This document shows, piece by piece, positions 1 through 9,583 of a stretch of DNA of 64,000 bases. This stretch comes from Anaerolineales bacterium. GTDB taxonomy: Bacteria; Chloroflexota; Anaerolineae; Anaerolineales; UBA11858. The stretch spans positions 124,001-188,000 of the forward strand of contig JANQED010000132.1 in NCBI GenBank assembly GCA_028278545.1, given 5' to 3'. Numbering within the stretch: position 1 is the first letter of the stretch; each line of letters starts with the position of its first letter. The notes below the pieces were generated by a model. The model saw nothing but the letters and a program-made list of their open reading frames with translations, was not told the DNA's origin and ran no database searches. A program made the position numbers and the translations under genes.

Positions 1-650
1 GCCAATGCTCTCAATAAGGTTGGGTGACCTTTAACCGGCAGCAAATGGGCCACCACGCTGACCACGACTGCATCTGTAGGGATATCGAGTTTCTGACGCA
101 GGGCTAATCTCTTCGCAACTCCGGGCTTAAATACCTTAGTATCCACCCCACGTTGGATTAACCTGGTTTTGTCCTTGTAAGGAAATTTGGGGAAGAAATC
201 GCGCAGCATATCATTGTTCTGAGTAGCAACGCGAGTGGCCAACAGCGAGCGTAATTTCCAGGCCCTTCCTCCCCAGCTCATGTTCTTTTTAGTATACATC
301 CAGGCTCTGGCCCCAGCTAGGCGGGCGATGATGGCCTCGGTGTAATCATCTGCGTAATGAAAGGAGTGCCACAGGGCAAACTCATAGGGGCGAAAGACAT
401 GGGCCACCATCCGAGCTCGTGACAACAGACTGATATAAGGTTTGGATGGAACAGTAAACGGGGCTTCGATAAAGGGTATCCCCATCTGATCTACGGCCTT
501 GTCAAGGTCCCCCCCTTTGCGCGCAACGCATACGGCCGGCGCGAAGCGCTCTCTGTCGAGCCGCTCGATGATATTGAGCATCGCCCGGCCAGAACCAGCA
601 GTAATGAAATTGGGGATAGCAAAAAGAATAGAAACAGGCTCAGAGGACAT
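1..650 (-). CDS. Glycosyltransferase family 4-like protein, 3' end cut by window edge
   Basis: The minus-strand frame opens at an ATG at 648-650 and stays open to base 1, giving 216 residues with no stop, so the C-terminal half lies outside the window. The N-terminus (SILFAIPNFITAGSGRAMLN) is the Rossmann-type acceptor-domain start of GT-B enzymes, with a glycine-rich loop. Near the window edge the stretch HLLPVKGHPTLLRAL matches the start of the donor-binding domain of GT4 enzymes. It presumably adds a sugar to a lipid-linked glycan at the cytoplasmic membrane. It is the last gene seen in the minus-strand polysaccharide operon, separated by 137 bases from the GT2 gene upstream. An in-frame TGA lies just upstream of the ATG, which fixes the start. 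Family is fairly sure; donor and acceptor are unknown. Confidence 0.8.
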   Translation of the reverse strand, partial: MSSEPVSILFAIPNFITAGSGRAMLNIIERLDRERFAPAVCVARKGGDLDKAVDQMGIPFIEAPFTVPSKPYISLLSRARMVAHVFRPYEFALWHSFHYADDYTEAIIARLAGARAWMYTKKNMSWGGRAWKLRSLLATRVATQNNDMLRDFFPKFPYKDKTRLIQRGVDTKVFKPGVAKRLALRQKLDIPTDAVVVSVVAHLLPVKGHPTLLRAL

Positions 651-787
651 ACGACTACCAGTATGTCAGCACACAATAAAACCAACTACTAATCTGCTCG
701 CTAAATCTCTAAATAAAAGCACACCCAACACCAAGCCTGTCAAGAGCATTCTTCCTGTGTCACGATAAATCGTTACTCCGATTCCAT

Positions 788-1738
788 TCATGATGAGAAT
801 GCTCGATCGACTTTTCGCGGAATCTTCCCAAAGATATCTCGTATAGCTTTCCTCGCCAACTCATTACGTGGTGAAAGAATCAAAGCCCGTTGGCAAAGCA
901 ATAATCCACGAATGCCACTCAAGAAACGAGCTTCTCGAACAAGCTGATTGGACAATGCCTTTCGATGCAGGTAGTCAAATTGGGTTATCTGCTGTTTCTC
1001 AAGCCAGACACGGATCATCCGCAAAACTTGACGTTGCGCTCGAAAAGCGCATTTTTTGTCTGCCATGAGATTTGAATGGGTTCGACCACGTTGTTGGCGT
1101 ACCAAGGGCGTGGTCAGCGACTTCATTTGGACACCAGATGCGGCCATTTGCATAAACCAATACCAATCCTCACCAATCCAAGGTTGCTCGGGGTAACCCG
1201 ACATTACATCATAAATGGAATGGCGCAACATAACCGTAGTATTTGGGATTTTGTTACTCTCTAGATAAAGAAGGCAAAACGCGTCGTCAGAGTCACATGG
1301 AAATGTGCCATTCCTGGCAACTCCAGAAAATATCCCGATTTCTGAACCGGACTCATCTACCCATACAACTGGGGAAAATGTCAACCCAACCCTAGGATTG
1401 TTGTCAAGAAATTTACATTGAGATACGAACCTTTCAGCTAAAAACTCGTCATCATCATCTTGTATAGCGATATACTCTCCAGTGGCTCTTGCCATACCAG
1501 CATTACGTGCAGCGCCGGGGCCCACATTGTGTGAAAGATTGACTGTTCGAACTCTTTGTGGCTCACGCAGAACAATATCTCTCATTATTTCTTCAGTATG
1601 ATCAGAAGACGCGTCATTCACCACGATAATTTCCGATTCCTGCAAATCTTGATGAAGAAAAGAGTTCACCAGAGCAGGTAGAAATCCGGCTCGATTATGA
1701 GTAGCCACAACAATCGAGACTTTTAACGAGTCATTCAT
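788..1738 (-). CDS. Glycosyltransferase family 2 (GT-A fold)
   Basis: A 316-residue protein. It opens with the classical GT2 nucleotide-sugar binding strand (SIVVATHNRAGFLPALVNS), followed by VVNDASSDHT and the metal-binding acidic cluster DDDDEF around residue 95. The region near residue 190 (GEDWYWFMQM) fits the ExDxxW acceptor-side motif of this family. There is no membrane segment, so it is likely a soluble or peripheral enzyme on the inner face. The gene overlaps the preceding methyltransferase by eight bases (ATGAATGA), a sign of translational coupling. Family assignment is strong; the sugar transferred cannot be told. Confidence 0.88.
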   Translation of the reverse strand: MNDSLKVSIVVATHNRAGFLPALVNSFLHQDLQESEIIVVNDASSDHTEEIMRDIVLREPQRVRTVNLSHNVGPGAARNAGMARATGEYIAIQDDDDEFLAERFVSQCKFLDNNPRVGLTFSPVVWVDESGSEIGIFSGVARNGTFPCDSDDAFCLLYLESNKIPNTTVMLRHSIYDVMSGYPEQPWIGEDWYWFMQMAASGVQMKSLTTPLVRQQRGRTHSNLMADKKCAFRAQRQVLRMIRVWLEKQQITQFDYLHRKALSNQLVREARFLSGIRGLLLCQRALILSPRNELARKAIRDIFGKIPRKVDRAFSS

Positions 1739-2354
1739 GTTCTTTCATCGCAAAAGCCCAAACAACAACTGGATAGCGAGGATCATTATCTAGAGAATGC
1801 AGTAGTGGTTTGTACTTCACCCACCTTTCCAGGTTTGCAATAACACAGGCACGATTTCCCCAACTACCAGTTTTAATGTTTCGTGAATGGAATCCACCTT
1901 CTTCAAGCAGATATTTTAATCCAGTCGCTGTCCATCGTGAACAATCAATTGGCGCATTGTGAACACGGACCAAAAACGGAGTTGCTACAATAAACCATCC
2001 ACCTGGACGAAGCATCTGATAAGCATTCCGAACGGCTTTCCAAGGGGCAAGAAGATGTTCAAGCACATGTTCCGCAAACACAATATCCCAAGAGGAAATT
2101 TCACTTGACTCATCGCAAAAATCATACTCGGGATAGAATACACTACTATATGATCTAAACGGATACCGTTTCCATCGAGAACCGCTTATCTCCAGGGAAT
2201 CCATCTTTTGTGCTGGTAGTTTCTTGACAAATTTCTCTGTAGCATCAATCTGAACCACTCGGGCCCAATGAGGGGTAGAGCGACCAAGTAAATAGCCTAA
2301 GCGACACTCAATATTTCCCAGCCTAGTCCAGAAATGACCCTTTGGCTCATTCAT
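1731..2354 (-). CDS. Class I SAM-dependent methyltransferase
   Basis: I chose the ATG at 2354 (protein starting MNEPKGHFW). It gives the same ATGAATGA eight-base overlap with the upstream gene that is seen at this gene's own 3' end; the longer frame to 2390 would add 12 residues. The product is about 207 residues. It shows DIVFAEHVLEHLLAPWKAV followed by LRPGGWFIVATPF, the typical motif IV and post-motif loop of Methyltransf_11-type enzymes. The SAM-binding motif I is weak (RVVQIDATE). It probably methylates a sugar in the polysaccharide, or acts as a chain-modifying enzyme; this is inference from context. Confidence 0.8.
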   Translation of the reverse strand: MNEPKGHFWTRLGNIECRLGYLLGRSTPHWARVVQIDATEKFVKKLPAQKMDSLEISGSRWKRYPFRSYSSVFYPEYDFCDESSEISSWDIVFAEHVLEHLLAPWKAVRNAYQMLRPGGWFIVATPFLVRVHNAPIDCSRWTATGLKYLLEEGGFHSRNIKTGSWGNRACVIANLERWVKYKPLLHSLDNDPRYPVVVWAFAMKEHE

Positions 2355-3285
2355 GATGTTTGGGCTCAAGATAAACAATGGGCTCTGCATAAAGATGCCA
2401 CGAGGTAGCCTGAGGGAGCGGTTGAGGTAGTTGAATAATGCCTAATCGGTGATGAATCCGACGCAGGGAATAATGATCAAATTCCATTAGATATGCAACA
2501 AGATTGTCTTGGCTACCACCTAATGCCTCAATTTGCTCTGGATGAATTTCAATCAACAATATTGGTGGAGATGAGGAACTTAACAGAGATCTAGCTCCTA
2601 ATAGTACATTCAATTCGCTACCCTCAACATCTATCTTAAGCACGGAAGGGGCTTGTGCATGTTGAGCGTACTCATCCAAGCAAGTCATCGCGAATGAAAC
2701 AGCACCGTGCGCCTCATGTTTTACAGTGGATGCGGCAGAAGTGCGTCCCGCATCTGCCAAGCAGTACATTGTCAGTTCACCATTGGCAGAACCAACCGCC
2801 CGATTCTCAATGATTATGGAGTTCAAATCATTAAAAGCAGCACTACGGGCAATGGCAGATGACAACTCCTGCTGCGGTTCAAACACCACAATTTCCCCTT
2901 TTGGACCAACGCGATTGGCGAAACAAAGGGCGTAGTAACCAATATGCCCTCCAACATCCCAAACAACATCTCCTTCACATAGATGCAATCGATTTCGAAT
3001 AAACGAGCTTAGTTTAATCTCATAGTGGGCACCACTATAAAATATCGTGCGCTGCAACCGATCCTCAAAAGGTTTGAGAAAGAGCCAACCGACATCAGTC
3101 CACATCGGTATGTACCGTTCCGGATCTAGCAACCTGCTGATAGCCGCCTTGATTGCATAGCGGCCCCGCTCTCCGGGCCAAGGAAATACCCTCCAAATCA
3201 AAACAAGCAATAAAACCCCAGTATGCCAAATCCCAAAACTGAATGCAAGTTCAACGAAGCGTTTTACGAGCCCTTTCCTAAACAC
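2347..3285 (-). CDS. FkbM family methyltransferase
   Basis: A 312-residue protein. After an N-terminal hydrophobic stretch (about residues 15-34, possible membrane anchor) it carries the FkbM SAM-binding fold: VVWDVGGHIGYYAL (motif I), IVVFEPQQE (acidic end of strand 2) and the family hallmark LKIDVEGSELNVLLGA followed by LLIEIHPEQ. FkbM enzymes O-methylate sugars or polyketides, and they are common in O-antigen loci. The gene starts 15 bases after the upstream amidotransferase and overlaps the next methyltransferase, so it sits inside the operon. One of two FkbM genes here. Confidence 0.88.
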   Translation of the reverse strand: MFRKGLVKRFVELAFSFGIWHTGVLLLVLIWRVFPWPGERGRYAIKAAISRLLDPERYIPMWTDVGWLFLKPFEDRLQRTIFYSGAHYEIKLSSFIRNRLHLCEGDVVWDVGGHIGYYALCFANRVGPKGEIVVFEPQQELSSAIARSAAFNDLNSIIIENRAVGSANGELTMYCLADAGRTSAASTVKHEAHGAVSFAMTCLDEYAQHAQAPSVLKIDVEGSELNVLLGARSLLSSSSPPILLIEIHPEQIEALGGSQDNLVAYLMEFDHYSLRRIHHRLGIIQLPQPLPQATSWHLYAEPIVYLEPKHHE

Positions 3286-3300
3286 CCAACATGTCCCTCA

Positions 3301-5169
3301 TCATTTTTTCAGATTTTCCACACCCCACCACTCTAAAGCCAATAGTGTCCACAAGCCCCATTTATTGTCTTTCTGCTCCGATAAATGTTCCTCCCAGTAT
3401 CGTCTTAAGCCACTTCGATCAAACACACTTTCAAAATGCAATCTTTCACTAAATAATATTTCCTCTACCAAAGGTCGTAGCGAACCGCGCAACCATTCGC
3501 CCAGGGGCACCGCAAAACCTCTTTTGGGTTGAGGGATAATCTCTAGTGGGACATAGCGGCCCAGCAGGTTGCGCAATACGAGCTTCCGCGAACCGTTTTT
3601 AAGGCTCTCAAAGGGATCAATGCGCAGGCTGGTTTCGATTACTTCCCGGTCAAGCAGGGGAACGCGCACTTCCAGGCTGTGGTACATGGAGGCCATATCG
3701 ACCTTTTTCAAGCCGCGCTGCAACTGACCATAGAACTCCACATACCGAGAATAATTGGCCAACTGTCGATCATCCCGATAGCCTCCTTCAAAGATGTAGA
3801 GACTAAAATCACCTGGAAGAGACGGTAGTTCCGGAGCAATCAAGGCCAAGTCGCCATCCTTCAGTCGGCTGTTGACCTCGAAATAATAATCTCCCGGCGT
3901 GCGGGAGACGATCACATCGGAACGCCGGGAGGCTAAACCGTACTTACCAGCGGCGTACAGCCCCATGCGGACCAGCCAGGGCCAACGGAAATCAGGTCCA
4001 TTTCGCAGTAGCGAGCGTGGCCGCTCGTAGCCGAACAGTATTTCATCGCCGCCATCTCCACTCAAGGCCACAGTTACCTCCCCCCGGGCGAATTGGCTGA
4101 CCAGCATTGTTGGCAAAATGGAAAAATCAGCAAAAGGTTCGTGTTGTGCAGCCATCACCCCTTGAAGGGCATCCAGCGCTTCATCCCCTATTACCGGATG
4201 CAAACGATGATCCACATCCAGATGCTCCCCGTAACGGGAGGCAGCATCCGACTCGTCCTGCCACCAACCGGGGTTGCCGATGGTAAAGGCTTTCAAGTCC
4301 GGTCCCGTCTGTTCGCGTGCGACGGCCGTCACAAGAGGCGAATCGATGCCCCCAGATAAAAACACTCCTAGAGGCACATCGGCAATGCGCTGGCGATGAA
4401 CAGCGTTTTCCAGAGCACCCTGCAGCTCGTCCAGCGCGCGCGCGCCAAATAAATCAGGCTCTGGATCTCTGGGCAGTCGCCACCAGGCGTACTTCTTCAC
4501 ACTTCCGTCTGCATGCGCGATGAGATAATGACCTGGTTCTAGCTGGTAGGTGTTTTCCAGCAAGCCATAGGGAGGCGGGATATGGTGCAGGCGGAGGAAG
4601 AGGCGCAACACGTCTAGCCGCAACTGACCAGGTTCCCCCCAAGGTGTGTGTAGCAAGCAATTGAACTGGGAAGCAAAGGCCAAGCCTTTGCTAAATGGAT
4701 GTAAGAAGTAATACAGCGGTTTGATCCCAGCGTGGTCGCGAGCCAATACTAGTCTTTCTTCCTCCCGGTCATACCAAGCGAAAGCAAACATACCGTTGAG
4801 GCGACGAATGACATCCACGCCCCAGTAATTGAGCGCCTCGAGCAGCACTTCCGAATCGGACCGCGAACGAAACTTAATCCCCTTGGTTTCCAGTTCATGG
4901 CGTATCTCCCAGAAATTATAGATTTCACCGTTGAATACCAGCACCGAGCGCCCATCACTGGAGATCATGGGCTGGTTCCCAGCAGCGGTCAGATCAAGGA
5001 TCGCCAGACGGCGGAAGCCCAACTGGATATGACCCTCAGGATCAGCCCAATAACCCTCGGCGTCCGGGCCACGACGGGTCATCAGATCAGTCATTCGCTG
5101 CACGCTCTGGGAAAATTCGGGCTGCCCGGCAGCTCTATCGGTTGTGAAGATTCCGCAAATCCCGCACAC
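3301..5169 (-). CDS. asnB: Asparagine synthase-type glutamine amidotransferase, second tandem copy
   Basis: A 622-residue protein with an N-terminal class II glutaminase domain (MCGICGIF, Cys2 nucleophile; RRGPD; GEIYNF) and a C-terminal ATP-pyrophosphatase domain (FLSGGIDSPLV P-loop; SGDGGDEILFGYER). The start is a GTG, which must be used because Cys2 has to follow the initiator. This places the start 35 bases inside the end of the upstream paralogue. AsnB-like enzymes in glycan loci can amidate uronic acids using glutamine, rather than make asparagine for the cell (as described for WbpS/WbmE-type proteins). Position among glycosyltransferases favours that role, but true asparagine synthase is not excluded. 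Confidence 0.9.
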   Translation of the reverse strand: MCGICGIFTTDRAAGQPEFSQSVQRMTDLMTRRGPDAEGYWADPEGHIQLGFRRLAILDLTAAGNQPMISSDGRSVLVFNGEIYNFWEIRHELETKGIKFRSRSDSEVLLEALNYWGVDVIRRLNGMFAFAWYDREEERLVLARDHAGIKPLYYFLHPFSKGLAFASQFNCLLHTPWGEPGQLRLDVLRLFLRLHHIPPPYGLLENTYQLEPGHYLIAHADGSVKKYAWWRLPRDPEPDLFGARALDELQGALENAVHRQRIADVPLGVFLSGGIDSPLVTAVAREQTGPDLKAFTIGNPGWWQDESDAASRYGEHLDVDHRLHPVIGDEALDALQGVMAAQHEPFADFSILPTMLVSQFARGEVTVALSGDGGDEILFGYERPRSLLRNGPDFRWPWLVRMGLYAAGKYGLASRRSDVIVSRTPGDYYFEVNSRLKDGDLALIAPELPSLPGDFSLYIFEGGYRDDRQLANYSRYVEFYGQLQRGLKKVDMASMYHSLEVRVPLLDREVIETSLRIDPFESLKNGSRKLVLRNLLGRYVPLEIIPQPKRGFAVPLGEWLRGSLRPLVEEILFSERLHFESVFDRSGLRRYWEEHLSEQKDNKWGLWTLLALEWWGVENLKK

Positions 5170-7018
5170 GATAATATTTATCCTGCCACAAGGCTAAACT
5201 AAGAAGCAGCCATAATCCCCATGCATGATCAGCTTGACCTGATAAATGTTGCTGGAACATCTCACTGGCAGCCTGGCGATCAAGCTCCATTCCTAATAAT
5301 TGCTTGCGAGAGAGAAATGCCTCTTCAAAGACTCCCCTGAGAGGACCGCGCAGCCACGCATCCATCGGTACGCTAAAGCCCCGCTTAGCGCTGGTTTGAT
5401 AGTTGGTATACCTACCAAGGATGACCCTCAAAGGGAGTTTACCGATGCCATTTTCAATATCTAAACAAGATCGCCAATCGATGCGGCAGGCGATCTTGAC
5501 AACCTCTCTATCGAGCAAAGGCACCCGCACTTCCAGTGAATGATACATACTGGCCCTGTCCACTTTCAACAACACCATGGTCAAGTGGGTCAGGAATTCG
5601 TTCCAGCGAACCCACTGCGCAGTATGATCCACATTCTCACCTTCGTAAGAAAAACGATCGAAGGCTGGCGGGAATGCAGGTAATTCAGGAAAGATGCGCA
5701 TTAACCAAAATTCTGGAGTATGCGTGTGTATAGCGCGATACCAATCCCCAATCGTGTCGAACATCAAACTTCGATAACCATTTCCAATATCGAAAAACTT
5801 CTTCATCGCCCAACGCGTCCCGCGCAGCCAATATGGTTGTTGGAAGTCATTGGTACCCTGTATCACAGAACTAAATCGTCCAGAATACCCCCAGAATAAC
5901 TCATCCCCCCCATCACCTGATAACATCACCTTGACTTCCCGCCGTGCCAACTGGGAAACCAGCATGGTGGGGAATATAGAATAATCGGCGAAGGGTTCTC
6001 CACAGGCTGCCACCACATCATCCAGCATCGCCAAAGCCTGCTCATATGAGACATGTTCCACAATATGCTGTAAACCGATTTCATCAGCATATGCTATGGC
6101 ATCTGGCGATTCATCAAAACGGTCGCCATTAGTACCAATTGTAAATGCCTTGATAGGGTCTTGGCTCACTTCCTTGATTTTGGCAGCAACAAGGGGCGAG
6201 TCAATCCCGCCTGATAAAAATGTCCCCACCGGCACATCACTGACCAAATGCCTACGAACCGCATTGGTAATAGCTGCATCCAGGGCCTCTACAGCCTCCT
6301 CGCCAAAAAGGTCCGCCGTTTGATATTTCGGAAATTCGAAAAATCGAGCCCGCCGCACATTGCCACTGGCATTGATTTCTAACCAGCTTCCTGCCTCCAA
6401 CATGTGTGTATTCTGTAATATAGCGTAAGGCGCAGGGATGTACCCAAATCTTAAATAGATCCCTAAAGCCTCTTGAGAAATTCCCAGGTTTTGACTCCAT
6501 GGATGGACCAGGATCTGGTCGTATTGGGAGGCAAATACAAGCCCCTGATGGGTTTTTACATAATAGAGCGGCTTGACCCCAGCATGATCGCGGGCAAGCA
6601 GCAAGCTTTTTTCGACTGTATCGTAGAATCCTAAAGCAAACATGCCATTGAAAAGATCCAAGGCGTCTGTCCCCCATTTAGCCAACGCATATAACACCAC
6701 TTCTGCATCCCCCGTTGAACGGAATCGTATACCCGTAGTCTCCAGTTCATGACGCAACTCACGAAAATTATATACCTCGCCGTTGAAAACCAGGGCATGT
6801 CGCCCATTTGCCGTCAGCATGGGCTGGTTGCCAGAAGGAGAGAGGTCGAGAATGGCCAGGCGGCGGAAGCCAAGGGTGCAGTGCTGTCCATCACTCCAAG
6901 TCCCTTCGTCGTCGGGGCCGCGGCGGGACATGAGAGTGGTCATATACTGAATCGCTTGAGTGATTTCGACTTGTCCAGCCACTTCATTTAAGGTGAAAGT
7001 GCCACAGATACCACACAC
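5135..7018 (-). CDS. asnB: Asparagine synthase-type glutamine amidotransferase, first tandem copy
   Basis: A 627-residue paralogue of the next gene. The glutaminase domain starts MCGICGTF with Cys2, then RRGPDDEG and GEVYNFREL. The synthetase domain has TFLSGGIDSPLVAAK and SGDGGDELFWGYSG. The GTG start lies two bases after the stop of the upstream methyltransferase gene. Its 3' end overlaps the second copy by 35 bases, so the pair is translationally coupled. Both copies keep the glutaminase cysteine and the PP-loop, so neither looks dead. Likely function is amidation of a sugar carboxylate in the polysaccharide; two copies could amidate two different residues. Confidence 0.9.
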   Translation of the reverse strand: MCGICGTFTLNEVAGQVEITQAIQYMTTLMSRRGPDDEGTWSDGQHCTLGFRRLAILDLSPSGNQPMLTANGRHALVFNGEVYNFRELRHELETTGIRFRSTGDAEVVLYALAKWGTDALDLFNGMFALGFYDTVEKSLLLARDHAGVKPLYYVKTHQGLVFASQYDQILVHPWSQNLGISQEALGIYLRFGYIPAPYAILQNTHMLEAGSWLEINASGNVRRARFFEFPKYQTADLFGEEAVEALDAAITNAVRRHLVSDVPVGTFLSGGIDSPLVAAKIKEVSQDPIKAFTIGTNGDRFDESPDAIAYADEIGLQHIVEHVSYEQALAMLDDVVAACGEPFADYSIFPTMLVSQLARREVKVMLSGDGGDELFWGYSGRFSSVIQGTNDFQQPYWLRGTRWAMKKFFDIGNGYRSLMFDTIGDWYRAIHTHTPEFWLMRIFPELPAFPPAFDRFSYEGENVDHTAQWVRWNEFLTHLTMVLLKVDRASMYHSLEVRVPLLDREVVKIACRIDWRSCLDIENGIGKLPLRVILGRYTNYQTSAKRGFSVPMDAWLRGPLRGVFEEAFLSRKQLLGMELDRQAASEMFQQHLSGQADHAWGLWLLLSLALWQDKYYRVRDLRNLHNR

Positions 7019-7020
7019 TT

Positions 7021-7812
7021 TTATTCAGGTCTCCTAGCAATCGCCCATTGCATCCAACCAGTCGCATTTGCCCTTCCCTCTAAAAAGCCAAGCATTTTCC
7101 ATAGGCGGTGTCCTCCTCTTCTTCTCTGCAGCCAACCCCAAAAGGGTACAGAGCGCAATGCACCATAACGCACACCATAACTGCCTGCTTTCTGAACTTT
7201 CAATCCGCTTTTTTCAACCAGGGAAATGAACTCGTTCCGGGTGAAATGCCACTGAAAAAATACTTCCTCACTTTCTTCATCTGGCCACCCTTTGAGTAGC
7301 CAGGGGCTTCTAAGCTGCCAAAGAAAGTCATAGAATGGCACAGAGATAAAGGCAACACCCCCTGGGGCCAGCACCCGAAAGCATTCATCAAGGAAAACCC
7401 CTGGTCCCTCAATCACGTGCTCCATGACACCAAGTGAAAGATAGCCGGCATAATAGCCTGATGGCTTGTCAATGGCTGTCGCATCTCCCCATCGTATTGG
7501 CACTTGTGGAAATGACCGGTTAATTTCATCTACAAGCCTCTTGCTATATTCGATCCCTTCGATATCGAACCCTCTGTTCATAAGTGGAATGAGGACTCTG
7601 CCATACCCACAACCTGCTTCAAGGATTTTCCCTGCTTTAGGGAGATATTCCAACAGTACGGTTTCACAAGAATCGATGGTGTGCGAAAGCATGAGGCTTG
7701 AAATTTTCTCTTGGAGTGCACCTTTTCCGGAAAACCAATTATCCCAAAAATCCGGGGCCGGTTCTTCAGAATGTGTCCAGATCAAGCGATTCCCTATTTT
7801 ACGCATGGTCAT
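7021..7812 (-). CDS. Class I SAM-dependent methyltransferase
   Basis: The start is set at the ATG at 7812, which overlaps the upstream stop by one base (TAATG). A longer frame to 7830 would overlap more and adds only six residues. The protein is about 263 residues. Motif I reads ILEAGCGYGRVLIPL, the acidic strand gives IEGIEYSKRL, then GDATAI, YLSLGVMEHV and VLAPGGVAFISVPF. This is a typical Methyltransf_11/25 fold. The C-terminus is basic. It is flanked by an FkbM methyltransferase upstream and two amidotransferases downstream, so it is probably a sugar or carboxyl methylase of the surface glycan. Confidence 0.86.
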   Translation of the reverse strand: MTMRKIGNRLIWTHSEEPAPDFWDNWFSGKGALQEKISSLMLSHTIDSCETVLLEYLPKAGKILEAGCGYGRVLIPLMNRGFDIEGIEYSKRLVDEINRSFPQVPIRWGDATAIDKPSGYYAGYLSLGVMEHVIEGPGVFLDECFRVLAPGGVAFISVPFYDFLWQLRSPWLLKGWPDEESEEVFFQWHFTRNEFISLVEKSGLKVQKAGSYGVRYGALRSVPFWGWLQRRRGGHRLWKMLGFLEGRANATGWMQWAIARRPE

Positions 7813-8537
7813 TACAAGAATAGCCCCCACCTTCTAACCAATGCGATGACCTGGGCGTTCACCCATGGAGAGCGAGAGATAAGCGTGTAAACCCTATAGC
7901 GGGTTACATCCCAAATCAACCTGAGCAGGGGGATTTTATTAGTGCTTCTATTGACAAATAGCACATCCTTATTCGGCCTCATACAAACCAAAGTGAAAAA
8001 CGCCAGTTTATGGAGGCGTTTTTTTACCGCTCTTACCCTTCCCACAATATTGAGTTCTTGCATGAAGTCATGGAATTCGACAGTGATCTGATCAATACGC
8101 TGCAATACTTCGAGGTCTAAGTCTTCGAGCAAATCTACTTCGGCGCCCTCGATATCCAATTTGAGCAGGTCGATGTGGTCAATGCCCTGACGCCCCATAA
8201 ATTCTACAAGCGTGATGCTTCCGACATCTACCCATTGATTCGTAGCATGTTTGTGAGAGGAAAAAATGCTGCTGCCCTCTGGGTTCGTTCCTGGATAAAA
8301 CCTGACTCTACCAGTTTGATTCGACACGACATAATGATGCTTGGACACCAAATCACTCATAGGGAGCTGTTCGAAAGCATCTGGCGAGGCTTCCACCGCA
8401 TAAACACGGCAACCATATTTCTCACTGATCCGGCAAGCAAAATCCCCTCGATAAGCGCCTAAATCCACCACTACGGAATCCGGACCAAGGCAATTATAGA
8501 AATGGTGGCCGCGAATGTTATCCAAAACTCGGCGCAT
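7812..8537 (-). CDS. FkbM family methyltransferase
   Basis: A 241-residue protein with FkbM landmarks: SVVVDLGAYRGDFACRISE (SAM-binding loop), VYAVEASPDAF (acidic strand) and LLKLDIEGAEVDLLEDL, followed by QITVEFHDF. It is shorter than the other FkbM gene in this window and lacks its N-terminal hydrophobic region. It starts four bases after the deacetylase stop and shares a TAATG junction with the next methyltransferase. Presumed to O-methylate a sugar of the polysaccharide; the exact target is unknown. Confidence 0.87.
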   Translation of the reverse strand: MRRVLDNIRGHHFYNCLGPDSVVVDLGAYRGDFACRISEKYGCRVYAVEASPDAFEQLPMSDLVSKHHYVVSNQTGRVRFYPGTNPEGSSIFSSHKHATNQWVDVGSITLVEFMGRQGIDHIDLLKLDIEGAEVDLLEDLDLEVLQRIDQITVEFHDFMQELNIVGRVRAVKKRLHKLAFFTLVCMRPNKDVLFVNRSTNKIPLLRLIWDVTRYRVYTLISRSPWVNAQVIALVRRWGLFL

Positions 8538-8541
8538 GAAG

Positions 8542-9540
8542 TCAGCTAAGCTTTTTCAAGATGATCTGGCGGAACTCGTCTGCGTCCCAATTGCGTACAT
8601 AAAGGCGCGGCAGATCGAAGGGATTGGCGCGCCACCCAATCGCTTCAGAGCGGACAGCAAATCCATATTGATAGCCCGCTTCTTTGATAAAGACAGATGT
8701 TGAGGGTAAGTAGTCGCCAGCGCCGCCATGTGTAACGGCGAACATGCGAACAGGCGCGTTGATCTCCCGCTCCAAATGGGTTTTGGATGCAGTAATTTCT
8801 TCGCGCTGGGAGAATGTATCAAGCGCGGGGAGCCATGGGTGGCGCAAAGTGTGCGAGCCAATTTCGTAACCTGCGGAATGTGCGGCGCGCCAGTGTTCGG
8901 GAGATGAGGTTGGCGAGTGCAGGCTAGCAATACTAATTTGGGCAGACGCCGCCAGTTGGCTGATAAATTCACGCCGCAATTTGGGTGGTATGACTTTTGC
9001 TTGAAATGCCGCATCCTGTAAGGCACGATGACGCTTGCTGGGCGGCGGCATACTGATGTTCCATTGCGGCAGCGAAGAAACATCAGCGATATGAGGTTCC
9101 ACTTCATAAGTGAGAGCATTTTCGTAGCCGGGCACTTCAACTTCCATACAAGCAGGAAGAGTCTTAGTTTCAAGGAAAACTTTGTGAAGCGCGTCCCACC
9201 AATAGAGAGAAGTCTCTTCTAAGCTGACAACCACAAAAAAGATAGCAGGCAAGCTGCGTGCTTGCAAGAATGGCATGGCGACAGTAAAGTTGTCAAGATA
9301 GCCGTCGTCAAACGTGATCATGAATCGCGGGCGCTGTTTTCGCCGGAGTAGTTGGTCACCTGAAATGATCTCTCCTAACTCGGTGAGTATCCCAATATGC
9401 GCGGAAAAATTCTTTGGTGTCACACAAATCGAAAATGGGTCCGTGTGATAATCTGAAATGCGATGATATGCTAGCACAAGCGTTCGGCCAAAGAGCAGTC
9501 GGGAAAGTTTTCGACGGGCACCAGAGAAACGGGAGGACAT
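8542..9540 (-). CDS. Polysaccharide deacetylase (NodB homology domain)
   Basis: About 332 residues from the ATG at 9540. A TTG at 9564 would add eight residues and neither start has a clear ribosome binding site. The NodB-type signatures are present: FMITFDDGYLDN (first catalytic aspartates) and, after a long insert, YEIGSHTLRHPWL (metal-binding His pair), then RMFAVTHGG. The 90-residue insert between the first two motifs is longer than in minimal NodB domains. Such enzymes remove N-acetyl groups from GlcNAc-type sugars; in polysaccharide loci they act on the polymer or the lipid-linked sugar. No signal peptide is obvious, so it may act in the cytoplasm. Confidence 0.85.
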   Translation of the reverse strand: MSSRFSGARRKLSRLLFGRTLVLAYHRISDYHTDPFSICVTPKNFSAHIGILTELGEIISGDQLLRRKQRPRFMITFDDGYLDNFTVAMPFLQARSLPAIFFVVVSLEETSLYWWDALHKVFLETKTLPACMEVEVPGYENALTYEVEPHIADVSSLPQWNISMPPPSKRHRALQDAAFQAKVIPPKLRREFISQLAASAQISIASLHSPTSSPEHWRAAHSAGYEIGSHTLRHPWLPALDTFSQREEITASKTHLEREINAPVRMFAVTHGGAGDYLPSTSVFIKEAGYQYGFAVRSEAIGWRANPFDLPRLYVRNWDADEFRQIILKKLS

Positions 9541-9583
9541 TACTTGTTGTAAGTGAAAGACCAATCTTTAACTTTGTAACAGT

